This document shows positions 48,417 through 59,245 of a stretch of 64,000 bases of DNA, in pieces (positions within the stretch are counted from its first letter, which is position 1; each line of letters starts with the position of its first letter). Location of the stretch: contig NZ_JAMTCH010000004.1 of the NCBI RefSeq assembly GCF_024171735.1, positions 1 to 64,000 on the forward strand, in the 5' to 3' direction. Made by a program: the position numbers and the translations under genes. A model generated the notes under the pieces. That model was not told the DNA's origin and searched no databases. It saw nothing but the letters and a program-made list of their open reading frames with translations. Source of the stretch: Prauserella alba (lineage in GTDB: Bacteria; Actinomycetota; Actinomycetes; Mycobacteriales; Pseudonocardiaceae).

Positions 48417-50017
48417 GCCTGTTCCTCCTGAAATCGCTTCTCGGTCAGTGCGGCCGCCACCCTGCGCCCGGAGAACACGCAGTCCGCGATGGACAGACCG
48501 CTCACATAGGACTCCGAGCACACGCCGACGGCGTTGCGGCCCGCGGCGTACAACCCCGGCACCGGCGTGCCGTCGCCGCGGGTGACGGCACCGGTCGTTT
48601 CGTCGACGGTCAAGCCGCCGAGGGTGATCATCGGGATCGGGAATCCCGGCTGCGTACGGATGGAGCAGTCGATCGCGTAGAACGGGCCGGTCGACAGCGC
48701 CCTCACGTGTGCCGGATCCTTGCCCATCCGGTCGTGACCGGTGGCGGCGCCGGCGTTGTACTCCTCGATCGCGTGCGACAGCCCGTCCGGATCGATGCCC
48801 CGCCTGCGGGCCAGTGTCGGCAGGTCGCCGCCGCTGACGTGCCCGATCCGCAGGACGTACTCGGCCTGCAGTCGCTGGAACCACAGTGTCTGCGACGGGG
48901 CCTGCCGGAGCGCCTCCTCACGAATGCGCGCATCGATGATCAGATACGCCTCCGAGCCGGGCTGCCGCGCGACCCGGTCGCCGATGCGCGCGCCGTAGTA
49001 CGCCTCGTTGCAGATGCGCTCGCCGCGATTGTTGACGAGTACCCCGTCGACCATCGCCAGCGGCGGGTTGAAGAACCGCCACGCCGAGACCCGGTGCATC
49101 CGGTCGGTCCGCCCGCCCACCGCCTGACCGAGGGCGATACCGCTGCCGTCGTCACCGATCGTGCCGAGCGACGAGCCACGGCGGTAGCCGGGCGCGTGCT
49201 CGGCCACCAGCGGCCGGTTGAACACGAATCCACCGGCCGCCAGCACGACGCCGCGGCGGGCGCGGTACCGGCGCACCGCGCCGTACCGGCGTTCCAGGTT
49301 CGCGATCGGCCCGTCCAGCATCCGGCCGAGCGGACGATAGTAGATGTTGAGTTTGCGGCCCGCCGACGAGAGCACCCGGTGCAGGCCACGGGGCACCGGG
49401 CCGCGGATCTCCGAGACCTCCACCCCGGTCACCCGGTCACCATCGGTGACGAGCCGCCTCGCCTTCGTCTGTGTCCGCACCGCGATCGGCCTGCGGGCCA
49501 CGGCCCTGCGCAACGCGCCGAACAACGGTTTGCCGGACACGCCTGCGCCCTTCGCGCGATGCCCGCGCGGGGCGGGCATCGCGGCGTCGGAGAACGGTGG
49601 GGAGAGCTCACTGCCCGAGTAGTACAGGTAGTGCTCGTTGGTGGGATACGACGTCTTGCGCGGCGCCATGCTGCCTTCGAACGGCACGCCGTGGCGTTCG
49701 AGCCAGCGCAGATTCTCCGGGCTCTGCGCGCAGAACCGAGCGAGCGTCTCGTCGGAGACCACGCCGTCGGTCTCGAGCCGGAGGTAGTCGAGCATCGCGT
49801 CGGTGGTGTCGGCGAATCCTGCGGCCCGCTGGTGCGGTGTGCCGCCGCCTGCGTAGACGACGCCGCCGCTGATGGCGGTCGCGCCGCCGCCCTGGAACCG
49901 ATCGAGGACGAGCACGTCGGCGCCGCGGTCGCAGGCGTCGACGGCGGCGCACGCCCCTGCACCCCCGAAACCGACGATCACGACGTCGGCTTCGGCGTCC
50001 CATTCCCGGTGCGGCAT
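48413..50017 (-). CDS. 3-ketosteroid delta-4-(5-alpha)-dehydrogenase-like flavoprotein
   Basis: Probably oxidises 5-alpha-3-ketosteroids at C4-C5. The 534 residues have the FAD site DVVIVGFGGAGACAAVDA near 11-28 and VLDRFQGGGATAISGG. Near the C-terminus it reads GRNAVGVCSESYVSGLSIAD: the Tyr-x-Ser in SYVSGLS matches the catalytic Tyr and Ser known for the delta-4-(5-alpha) enzyme of Rhodococcus, whereas the delta-1 signature YxGPG is absent. The ATG at 50017 follows GGAAGGAG with 6-nt spacing. It is the first gene of the operon; a KstR-like box lies 50 bp upstream. Confidence 0.8.
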   Translation of the reverse strand: MPHREWDAEADVVIVGFGGAGACAAVDACDRGADVLVLDRFQGGGATAISGGVVYAGGGTPHQRAAGFADTTDAMLDYLRLETDGVVSDETLARFCAQSPENLRWLERHGVPFEGSMAPRKTSYPTNEHYLYYSGSELSPPFSDAAMPAPRGHRAKGAGVSGKPLFGALRRAVARRPIAVRTQTKARRLVTDGDRVTGVEVSEIRGPVPRGLHRVLSSAGRKLNIYYRPLGRMLDGPIANLERRYGAVRRYRARRGVVLAAGGFVFNRPLVAEHAPGYRRGSSLGTIGDDGSGIALGQAVGGRTDRMHRVSAWRFFNPPLAMVDGVLVNNRGERICNEAYYGARIGDRVARQPGSEAYLIIDARIREEALRQAPSQTLWFQRLQAEYVLRIGHVSGGDLPTLARRRGIDPDGLSHAIEEYNAGAATGHDRMGKDPAHVRALSTGPFYAIDCSIRTQPGFPIPMITLGGLTVDETTGAVTRGDGTPVPGLYAAGRNAVGVCSESYVSGLSIADCVFSGRRVAAALTEKRFQEEQA

Positions 50018-50066
50018 CGCAGACTCCTTCCGGCGAGCTGATCGCCCGGACCATGATGCCGATTTC

Positions 50067-51956
<1,890 letters not shown>

Positions 51957-51964
<8 letters not shown>

Positions 51965-52715
51965 CGGCGGCCCCCTGGCTCGCGCCGCGGCCGTCGGCGC
52001 CGGCCGCGTCCTTGACGCTGTACACCGCGAGACTCTTGCCCACCGCGGGATCGAGCAGCCGCTCGGCGGTCCGGGTCAGCCAGGGCTTCCGCATCATGTC
52101 CCACACCAGCACCCGGTGATAGGCCTTGACCAGTGGGTTGTCGTCGTTGTCGGGCCCGACGGCGCATTTGAGCCACCAGTAGGGGGCATGCAGCGCGTGC
52201 GCGTGCTCGCCGCCGACCGGCCGGAGCCCTGCGGAACGCAGCTTCGCGCGCAGCTCATCGCCCCGGTAGATCCGCACGTGCCCGCCCTCCACCTCGTGAT
52301 AGGCGTCCGAGAGCAGCCAGCACACGCGCTCCGGCAGCCAGCGGGGCACCGTGACGACGACCGACCCGCCGGGCCGCGCCACGCGCACGAGCTCGGCGAT
52401 CGCCCGTTCGTCCTCGGGGACGTGCTCCAGGATCTCCGAGGCGATCACGCAGTCGAACGCCCCGTCCGGGAACGGCAGCCGCAGCGCATCGCCCGCCACC
52501 GTGGTGGCCGCGGCCCCCGCCGGCACCTGACCTTCGGCCGACATCGCGGCGAACATCGTCTCGACCTCGGCTAGCGCGGACTTGTCCTGGTCGAACGCCA
52601 CGACATCGGCGCCGCGGCGGTAGGCCTCGAACGCGTGCCTGCCCGCACCGCAGCCGACGTCGATCACGGTCGTACCCGGTCCGACCCCGATCCGGTCGAA
52701 ATCCACCGTCAGCAT
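51957..52715 (-). CDS. Class I SAM methyltransferase, MeT3-like (candidate mannose 3-O-methyltransferase)
   Basis: A 252-residue Methyltransf_11-type enzyme: motif I TVIDVGCGAGRHAFEA near 16-31, acidic loop VVAFDQDKSAL, motif LPFPDGAFDCVIASEILEHVPED, and post-motif VARPGGSVVVTVPRW. The later part (HEVEGGHVRIYRGDELRAKL, HALHAPYWWLKCAVG) is typical of methyltransferases found beside GT4 genes. Its ATG follows directly on the TAG stop of the GT4 gene, so the two are one unit. The position matches the putative 3-O-methyltransferase MeT3 of the MMP cluster; the substrate is inferred. Confidence 0.75.
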
Positions 52716-53945
52716 CTACCTCGCCTTTCGCCGTGTCCGGTCGATCACCTCGCGGTATGCATCCACTGTGGACGCAGCGACGGATCGCCAGCTGTACCGT
52801 TCGAGAGCCCGCGCCCTTCCCGCTTCGCCGAGGCGACCGCGCAGATCCCGGTCGTCGAGCACGGTGGCCAGCTCCCGCGTCAGCGCCTCGGTGTCGCCGG
52901 GAGGCACGAGCCGTCCGCAGTCGCCCACCACCTCGGGCAACGCTCCTGCCCGGCTGGCCACCAGGGGCGTGCCGCAGGCCATCGCTTCGACCGTGGGCAG
53001 CGAGAAGCCCTCGTAGAGGGACGGCACACAGGCCACGTCCGCCGAGGCCAGCAGGCCGGCGAGCTCGTCGTCGGCCAGCCCGTGCACCGCGCGCACGACG
53101 TCGCCGATCGCCAGTTCGTCGATGAGCCTGCGGGTGGGCCCGTCGTCGGCGAGCTTGCTGACCAGCACCAGTTCGACGTCACGTTCGGCCCGCAGCTTCG
53201 CCACCGATTCGAGCAGGTGGCGGACACCTTTCAGCGGCACGTCCGCACTGGCCACCGCCACGATCCGGCCCGGGACCCGATCGCCGGTGGGCCGGAACAG
53301 TTCCGTGTCGACGCCCAGCGGAATCGTCGTGAGCCGTTCCCGTGCCACCCGGAAGTCATCGGCGATGTCGTCGGCCGACGCCTGCGACACGGTGATCAGC
53401 CGCGGCAGGCGCCGGGCCACCCGCGCCTGCATCGTCACGAAGCCGTACCAGCGGCGGACCGCGAGCCTGCGCCGCCACGGCGCCGCCGCCAGATCGGCGA
53501 CCCGGTCCCGGGTGATCGGATGGTGCACCGTCGCCAGCAGGGGAACGCCGGCACGCTGCAGTCCGAGCAGTCCGTAGCCGAGGCACTGGTTGTCGTGCAC
53601 GACGTCGAACTCGGCCGCCCTGCGCCGCAGCATCCGGGCTGCGCGCAGGCTGAAGGTCAGCGGCTCCGGGAAACCGGCCGTCCACATCGCCCCGACCTCG
53701 AGCAGGTCGACGGCATCGCGGTACTCACCGAGCCGCGGCGTGCGGAACGGGTCGGGGTCCCGGTACAGGTCGAGACTCGGCACGGTCGTGAGCCGAACCG
53801 GGTCGTCGAGCTCCGGATAGGGCTGCCCGGACAGCACCTCGACGTCGTGTCCGAGTTCGGCCAGCCCCCGGCTGAGATGCCGCACGTACACTCCCTGCCC
53901 ACCGCAGTGCGGTTTGCTCCGGTAGGACAACAACGCGATACGCAT
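52716..53945 (-). CDS. GT4-family glycosyltransferase, ManT-like
   Basis: A retaining GT-B glycosyltransferase of 409 residues. The acceptor half starts MRIALLSYRSKPHCGGQGVY with the glycine loop GGQGVYVRHLSRGL; the donor half has IPLGVDTELFRPTGD, ADVPLKGVRHLLE and the GT4 E-x7-E motif in SLYEGFSLPTVEAMACGTP. Cytoplasmic, no membrane segment. In mycobacteria ManT, a GT4 alpha-1,4-mannosyltransferase, extends methylmannose polysaccharide, and its gene sits with meT1, meT3 and mmpH as here. It is the first gene of a three-gene operon, with a KstR-like box 54 bp before its ATG. Confidence 0.8.
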   Translation of the reverse strand: MRIALLSYRSKPHCGGQGVYVRHLSRGLAELGHDVEVLSGQPYPELDDPVRLTTVPSLDLYRDPDPFRTPRLGEYRDAVDLLEVGAMWTAGFPEPLTFSLRAARMLRRRAAEFDVVHDNQCLGYGLLGLQRAGVPLLATVHHPITRDRVADLAAAPWRRRLAVRRWYGFVTMQARVARRLPRLITVSQASADDIADDFRVARERLTTIPLGVDTELFRPTGDRVPGRIVAVASADVPLKGVRHLLESVAKLRAERDVELVLVSKLADDGPTRRLIDELAIGDVVRAVHGLADDELAGLLASADVACVPSLYEGFSLPTVEAMACGTPLVASRAGALPEVVGDCGRLVPPGDTEALTRELATVLDDRDLRGRLGEAGRARALERYSWRSVAASTVDAYREVIDRTRRKAR

Positions 53946-53998
53946 CCGATCACCTCACCCGCACCCGCCGGACGACCGCCATGATCATCGAGCAAGAC

Positions 53999-54012
53999 TA
54001 GAACATGTTTCA
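53999..54012. promoter_or_regulatory. KstR-like operator 2
   Basis: TAGAACATGTTTCA fits TNNAACNNGTTNNA at all fixed positions and shares 12 of 14 bases with the box at 50067. It lies 54 bp before the GT4 start at 53945, almost the same distance as box 1 from its gene, and 87 bp beyond the end of the mce operon. Confidence 0.75.
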
Positions 54013-54098
54013 CTTCCGGGCAATGCCGGTTCCCCCGGCCGCACCGGCCCGCCGTCCATGATCACCACAGGAGCGGCCCGCGCGCACCCGCTCGGCAC

Positions 54099-54956
54099 TC
54101 ACACCGGCGACATCTCGGCGATGCGCCAACTCCCCTCGCTGCGCACAGCCACGACGTCGATCCACACCGAGTCCGAACCACGCGAGGACATGTCCTCGCC
54201 CAGCACGCGCCGGTCCGCGAGCACGAGCAACTCCGCCCGCCCGTCCTCCAGACTGCGCACCCCGACGGACCGGACCGTCGTCGACTGCACGGCACCCGAT
54301 GCGGGCTCGCCCCCGGCCCCACGGCCCCCGTCCGCCGGGTTCCCGCCCTCCTGGTCCGCTCCCTGGTTCCCACCGTCCCGGTTCCCGTTCGCCTGCTCGC
54401 GGAGACGGGCGAAGGTGGCCTCGTACTCCCGGCGCGCCGCTCCGGTCAGCACCCGATCGGCCGCGCGCTCGGTACGCGCGAGGTCACCGCGGTCGTAGGA
54501 GAACACGGCCGTGACGGCGGCGTCGATCTCCGAGGTCAGCTGCTCCGTCCGCGCCACGTCGACGTGGGCCACATCGTCCGGTGCCGCATCCGCCGCGCGC
54601 ATGCCCAGCCAGACCGCACCCGCCGACGCCACGACGCACACCGCGGCGAGAACGGCGAGAACCGTGGCACGCCGCGCCGCCGGGGTCCGGGGGCGGCTCG
54701 CCGCGTCGTCGGCCCCGCCGGGGTCACCGGGCGCATCCTCGTCGCCGGGTTCCCACTCCTGTCCGGAATCCCGCTCCTGCCCGGAATCGCACTGTTCGCC
54801 GGATTCGCACTGTTCGACCGCTCGCCGATCCGCGGTGTCCCGCTGGTCGCTGCGGTCGCCGGGCTCGGCCCCGGCTTCCGGGACCTCCGCCTCGTCCTCG
54901 CGGTCGCCACGTGTCCGCCAGGTGCCCGTCCGCCAGGTCCCCGTCCGCCCCGTCAC
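54099..54956 (-). CDS. Mce-associated membrane protein (second Mas)
   Basis: A 285-residue protein at the end of the MCE operon: a long acidic low-complexity cytosolic part with internal repeats (GTWRTGTWRT, and DSGQE units), one membrane helix at about 97-118 (VLAVLAAVCVVASAGAVWLG), and an extracytoplasmic Mas domain (TSEIDAAVTAVFSYDRGDLARTERAADRVLTG, shown in part; WIDVVAVRSEGSWRIAEMSPV). These proteins stabilise or help the Mce complex. The GTG start overlaps the first mas stop by 4 bp. A Gly/Asn/Gln-rich insertion lies at about 190-225. Confidence 0.85.
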   Translation of the reverse strand: MTGRTGTWRTGTWRTRGDREDEAEVPEAGAEPGDRSDQRDTADRRAVEQCESGEQCDSGQERDSGQEWEPGDEDAPGDPGGADDAASRPRTPAARRATVLAVLAAVCVVASAGAVWLGMRAADAAPDDVAHVDVARTEQLTSEIDAAVTAVFSYDRGDLARTERAADRVLTGAARREYEATFARLREQANGNRDGGNQGADQEGGNPADGGRGAGGEPASGAVQSTTVRSVGVRSLEDGRAELLVLADRRVLGEDMSSRGSDSVWIDVVAVRSEGSWRIAEMSPV

Positions 54957-55465
54957 GAGCCCACCGCCTGCACGTTCGACACGGTCCACCGCTGTCCCTT
55001 CCGCGCCAGGGATGCGATGAACGTGCTGCGCCGCTGCTGTTTCCCGACGTCGGTGTCCACGACCGCCAGCAGCCGCGCCGTCCCGCCCTCGACGTCCAGT
55101 TCGGACAGCGCGGACCTGGTCACCGTTGCCGTGGCGACCGTTTCGGCGTTGCGGGCGCGATCGAGGTGCCGTTCCCGGTCACCCGTCAGCCGGGCGTGCA
55201 GGCCGCCGGAGGTCACTCGCGCCCAGGCGTCGAGGTCCGACGCGGCGGTGCGGTGGTCGATCGTATGGAGCACCTCGAGTGCCCTGACTCCTTCGCGCAC
55301 GGCCGCATCGCGGACCGCGGCGGTGCGGGCGGGCTCGCTGTGGGCGACCGCCCACCAGCGCCAGCCCAGGCCGGCACCGGCGAGCGTCGCGATCACGGCG
55401 ACGGCCAGCAGTACGGCAACCGTACGGTCACGGGCCACCACGCGCCGCAGCTGCGCCGGCTTCAT
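54953..55465 (-). CDS. Mce-associated membrane protein (first Mas)
   Basis: A 170-residue protein with one N-terminal membrane helix (about 17-37, VAVLLAVAVIATLAGAGLGW) and a Mas-type extracytoplasmic domain (VRALEVLHTIDHRTAASDLDAWARVTSGGLH and GQRWTVSNVQAV, in part). Mas genes follow mceF in most actinobacterial MCE operons. The ATG overlaps the mceF stop by 4 bp. Confidence 0.87.
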   Translation of the reverse strand: MKPAQLRRVVARDRTVAVLLAVAVIATLAGAGLGWRWWAVAHSEPARTAAVRDAAVREGVRALEVLHTIDHRTAASDLDAWARVTSGGLHARLTGDRERHLDRARNAETVATATVTRSALSELDVEGGTARLLAVVDTDVGKQQRRSTFIASLARKGQRWTVSNVQAVGS

Positions 55466-56790
55466 CCGCCCACCCCCAGCAGGCCGCCCAGGCCGGAGGA
55501 CCCCGATCCCGCCGAGTCGTCCCGCCCGGAACCGCGGTCGCCGGCACCGGTGACCGAGAAGTCGAGCAACCCGGGCAGCCCGCCGGGCCGGTCCCCGCGC
55601 CCGTCCCGGTCCCCGCCCGGGGCTGTCTCCCGGTCGGCGCCACCGCTCGCGTCCTGGTCACCACCCGGCACCTGCACCGGGTCACCCGCCACCGGAGCGT
55701 TCTGCGCGCCGCGGACGTTGCTCGGACTCCCCGGCGGCTCGGCGCAGTAGGCCTCGGTGTTCGGCTCGATGTCGCGCGTGTCGTTGGCGGGACGGCGCTG
55801 CGTGCCCTCGTACCCCTTGGTGCAGCCGTGCGGGTCGAAGAATGTGGGCACGAAACCGAGATGCCCTTCGCCGTTGGACACGACCGACCGCGAGAAGCCC
55901 GACACCATCGGCAGCGCGACCATCATGTGCTCAAGTGCGTCCGTCCGCGGTTCGAGCACCTGCGAGGTCGTCAGCAGGTTCGCGATCAGCACGGACAGGC
56001 TCGTCCCGGACTCGTCGAGCAGTGCCGAGATCTCGCGGCTCGCCCCGGGTGCGCGGTCGATGACGGTGCGCAGATCGGAGTCGGAGCTCTTCAGCTGAGC
56101 CGCGATGTCGCGGAATCCGCCCGCGATCGACCGCAGCTGATCGGCGTTCCGGCGCTGCGTGTCGAGCACGGTCCGGCTCTGCCGCAGCAGTTGCGCGGTC
56201 TCCGGCAGGTTCTCCGTGGCCTCTGCGGTCAGCGACCCCGCCGAGTCCAGCAGCCGCCCGAGGTCGGGACCCGCACCGGTGAACGCGGTATCGAGTTCGT
56301 CGACGACCGTCCGCAACGACTCCGGATCCACACTGGACACGAGCCGGTTCAGGTTGCCCAGCAACTGTCCGGGCGGCACCGGCGTATCGGTTCGGGAACT
56401 GTCGATCGTGGAGCCGGGTCCGAGATACGGCCCGCCGTCGGAACGAGGCCGCAAGTCGACATATTGCTCGCCGACCGCCGACCGGTTGGCGACGACGGCC
56501 TCGGAGTCGGCGGGGATGTCCGGGGTGCCGTCCTCGATGTCCAGATCAACGGTCACACCGTCGCCTTCGAGACGGAGGGCGGCCACCCGGCCGACCGTCA
56601 CGCCCCGGTAGGCGACCTCCGCGTTCTCGAAGATGCCACCCGACTCGCTGAGCTGGACGTGGACCACGTACCCGCGGTTGCCCAGCAGCCGGTCCAGCCC
56701 CGCATAGGTGCCTCCGGCGTAGCCGACCGCCAGCAGGGAGATGAGACCGAACACGAGCAGCTGCAGCCGGTTCTTGCGTTCCAGGCGCAT
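55462..56790 (-). CDS. mceF: MCE-family protein, MceF position
   Basis: A substrate-binding component of the MCE lipid importer. The 442 residues have an N-terminal membrane helix (about 10-31), the MCE domain (YVVHVQLSESGGIFENAEVAYRG to YVDLRP, about 40-118), a long helical region that forms the transport tube, and a C-terminal Pro/Gly/Asp-rich tail of about 100 residues. The ATG overlaps the mceE stop by one base. The sixth MCE gene, as expected. Confidence 0.92.
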   Translation of the reverse strand: MRLERKNRLQLLVFGLISLLAVGYAGGTYAGLDRLLGNRGYVVHVQLSESGGIFENAEVAYRGVTVGRVAALRLEGDGVTVDLDIEDGTPDIPADSEAVVANRSAVGEQYVDLRPRSDGGPYLGPGSTIDSSRTDTPVPPGQLLGNLNRLVSSVDPESLRTVVDELDTAFTGAGPDLGRLLDSAGSLTAEATENLPETAQLLRQSRTVLDTQRRNADQLRSIAGGFRDIAAQLKSSDSDLRTVIDRAPGASREISALLDESGTSLSVLIANLLTTSQVLEPRTDALEHMMVALPMVSGFSRSVVSNGEGHLGFVPTFFDPHGCTKGYEGTQRRPANDTRDIEPNTEAYCAEPPGSPSNVRGAQNAPVAGDPVQVPGGDQDASGGADRETAPGGDRDGRGDRPGGLPGLLDFSVTGAGDRGSGRDDSAGSGSSGLGGLLGVGG

Positions 56791-58064
56791 CAGCCACCTC
56801 CCAGTAGGCCGCCGAGCAGACCACCGACGCCCCCGCCGTCGCCACCCGGCCGCCCCTGACCGCCGCCGGACTGCGGCGCGGTCAGCGAACCCGACGGGTC
56901 GGGCAGTGGCAGTGGCGGCGGTGCGTCCCCGTCGTTGAACGGGATGGCACCGTCGGCGCCGGTGCCGTCGTCGTGCGGGAGCTGCACCGGCGGTCTGCGT
57001 GCGTTGAGGATGTTCTCGAGGATCGCGTCGAGTTGCAGGTCCAGTCGCACGCTCACGTTCGCGTAGTCGCCGTGCATGATCGATTCGCCGAACACCGGGA
57101 TCGGATAGCTGGGCAGCAGCTGCATCGCCTTGGGCAGATCGGCGCCGGTTTCGGCGAGTTTCTCCAGCGTCGGCGTGAGCGCGCGCAGGTTCGCGACGAG
57201 ACTCTGTTTGCTCGCGTCGACCACCCGGGTACCGGTCCCGGACAGCTTCCGTAGCGACGTCAACATGCCGACCAGCTGCTGCCGCTGCCCGGAGACCACC
57301 TTCAGACCCGGCTCCAGGTGATCCAGCGCCGTGGCCAGGTGACCGCGCTGTTTCGACAGGGTGCCCGACAACCGGTGCACCCCGTCGATCGCCCGTACGA
57401 TCTCGCCGCGCTGCCGGTCCAATGTGGTCGCGAGTTCGTCCACACGCGTCAGCAGCGCCCTGATCTCCGGTTCGTTCCCTGCCAGCGCGTCGTTGAGCTC
57501 GCCGACGATGTCCCTGAGCTGTTCCACCCCGCCGCCGTTGAGCAGCAGCGACAGTGCCCCCAGTACCTCCTCCACCTGCGGGTTGCGGTTCGTGCGATCG
57601 AGCGGGATCACGTCGCCGTCACCGAGCGTTCCGGTGCCGCCGCCGTCACCCGGCGGCCGCAGCTCGACGAACTTCTCACCGAGCAGGCTGGACTGGCGCA
57701 GTTCCGCCACCGCATCGGCAGGCAGGTCGATGTCGCCGTTCACGGCGAGATCGGCGAGCGCGGTCTTGCCGTCGTCGGCGAGCCGCACCCGCTCGACCCG
57801 GCCGACGGCGACGTCGTTCACCTTCACCGCCGCCTGCGGCACGAGGTCGAGCACGTCGTTGAACCGCACGGTGATGCGGTAGGGCCGGTCGCCGAGGTCG
57901 GCGCCGCCGGGCAACGGCGCGTTGTACAGACCCGAGAAGCCACCGTCGCCGCAGCCTGCCACCAGCAGCAACAGGCACACCAGCGACAGGTGCAGCGCCC
58001 GGCGCGCCTTGCCAGGCCGCCCGTTCGGCTTTCGCTGCGCCGCCGGCACCGTCGTCACCGTCAT
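56790..58064 (-). CDS. mceE: MCE-family lipoprotein, MceE position
   Basis: The lipid-anchored MCE subunit. The 424 residues have a signal peptide ending in the lipobox LVAGC (about residue 38), then the MCE domain (YRITVRFNDVLDLVPQAAVKVNDVAVG, in part; LLGEKFVELRPP) and helical region, and a Pro/Gly-rich tail ending in repeated GGLLGG. MceE is the lipoprotein of MCE operons, so LspA in this window should process it. The ATG at 58064 overlaps the mceD stop and follows GGAGG at 6-nt spacing. Confidence 0.93.
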   Translation of the reverse strand: MTVTTVPAAQRKPNGRPGKARRALHLSLVCLLLLVAGCGDGGFSGLYNAPLPGGADLGDRPYRITVRFNDVLDLVPQAAVKVNDVAVGRVERVRLADDGKTALADLAVNGDIDLPADAVAELRQSSLLGEKFVELRPPGDGGGTGTLGDGDVIPLDRTNRNPQVEEVLGALSLLLNGGGVEQLRDIVGELNDALAGNEPEIRALLTRVDELATTLDRQRGEIVRAIDGVHRLSGTLSKQRGHLATALDHLEPGLKVVSGQRQQLVGMLTSLRKLSGTGTRVVDASKQSLVANLRALTPTLEKLAETGADLPKAMQLLPSYPIPVFGESIMHGDYANVSVRLDLQLDAILENILNARRPPVQLPHDDGTGADGAIPFNDGDAPPPLPLPDPSGSLTAPQSGGGQGRPGGDGGGVGGLLGGLLGGG

Positions 58065-59245
58065 CACCGGCCTCCCGGTGCCACGATCGACGGGAGCGGG
58101 AGCGGCGGCAGCTCCCCGCTCTGGATCGAGGCCAGCAGTTGCGAGACCGACGGCAGGTCCGCGGCGCCGTCGACGACCGGGCCGAGAATCTCGCACAGCT
58201 TGTCCAGTGCCGCCGGCGTGCGATGGTCGGCCAGCGACTTCGTCAGCTTGCAGGCACTGGTCATCAGCGGGTTGGTGACCTCGTTGAAGTTGTAGCGGAT
58301 CGCGATCGACCCGGAAGCGGCGTCGTAGGAGTTGATGAAGTTGGACAGCCCGAGCGGCGCGACGTCGGCGATCTCCGCGACCGCGGCGCGCTGATCGACC
58401 AGGACCTGGGTGATGCCTTCGAGCTTGCCGATGTTGTCCGAGAGCGCCTTGCGGTTCTGGCCGACGAAGCCCTTCACCTTGCCCAGCGCACCGCCGAGCG
58501 ACGACAGCGCCTTCCCGACGTCGTCGGAGTCCTCGGCCAGGAATCCGCTCACCTCGGCGAGCCGCTGGTAGAACCGGTTCAGCTGCGCGTCACTGGTCGC
58601 GAGCAGTTCGGTGAACTGCTGCAGGTTCCGCACCGTGGCGAACAGGTCGTCGGACGAGCCGTCGAGCGTCGTGGCCAGTTCGGACAGTCTCGTCACCGTG
58701 GTGTTCAGGTTCCGGCCGTTGCCGTCGAGGTTGGCCGCGGTCGTGTCGAGGACCCGCGACAGCGCACCGTCGGAGTTCGCCCCGTCCGGACCGAGCGCCG
58801 TGGACAGCTCGTCCAGGCTCGCGTACAGGTCGTCGATCTCCATCGGGGTGGCGGTGCGCTCGCGCGGGATGACGGTGCCGGACGACATCACCGGCCCGCC
58901 GTCGTACACCGGTGTCAGCTGCACGTAGCGGTCACTGACGAGGCTCGGCGCGACGACGACCGCGTCGGCGCTCTCCGGGACCTGGACCCCGTCGTCGACG
59001 CGCATGCTCACCACGACCTGGTCGCCACGCGGCTGCACCCGCGTGATCTCGCCGACCTCGATGCCGAGCACCCGCACCGTCGACCCGGCGTACAACCCCA
59101 CCGCACGGTCGAAGTGCGCCGTGAGCCTGATGCCGGCCTCCTCGCGCAGCAGCCACCAGCCGCCGCCGGTGAGCAGGAGCACCGCGACGCAGGCCGTCGC
59201 CAGCCAGCGGTACACGCTCCTGCCCGCGCGCGTGTCCATCGTCAT
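58064..59245 (-). CDS. mceD: MCE-family protein, MceD position
   Basis: The 393-residue subunit has one N-terminal membrane helix (about 12-33), the MCE domain (IRLTAHFDRAVGLYAGSTVRVLG to YVQLTPVYDGGP) and the alpha-helical cholesterol-uptake-porter-type region (LDELSTALG, GFLAEDSDDVGKALSSLGGALG). The C-terminal part ends in a short Pro/Leu-rich tail. ATGA overlap with mceC. Confidence 0.92.
   Translation of the reverse strand: MTMDTRAGRSVYRWLATACVAVLLLTGGGWWLLREEAGIRLTAHFDRAVGLYAGSTVRVLGIEVGEITRVQPRGDQVVVSMRVDDGVQVPESADAVVVAPSLVSDRYVQLTPVYDGGPVMSSGTVIPRERTATPMEIDDLYASLDELSTALGPDGANSDGALSRVLDTTAANLDGNGRNLNTTVTRLSELATTLDGSSDDLFATVRNLQQFTELLATSDAQLNRFYQRLAEVSGFLAEDSDDVGKALSSLGGALGKVKGFVGQNRKALSDNIGKLEGITQVLVDQRAAVAEIADVAPLGLSNFINSYDAASGSIAIRYNFNEVTNPLMTSACKLTKSLADHRTPAALDKLCEILGPVVDGAADLPSVSQLLASIQSGELPPLPLPSIVAPGGR

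Noticed and set aside
53999-54012. KstR-like box 2 as a control site for the mce operon
   Set aside because: It lies downstream of the mce genes, whose promoter must be before yrbEA, outside the window; it is well placed only for the GT4 gene.
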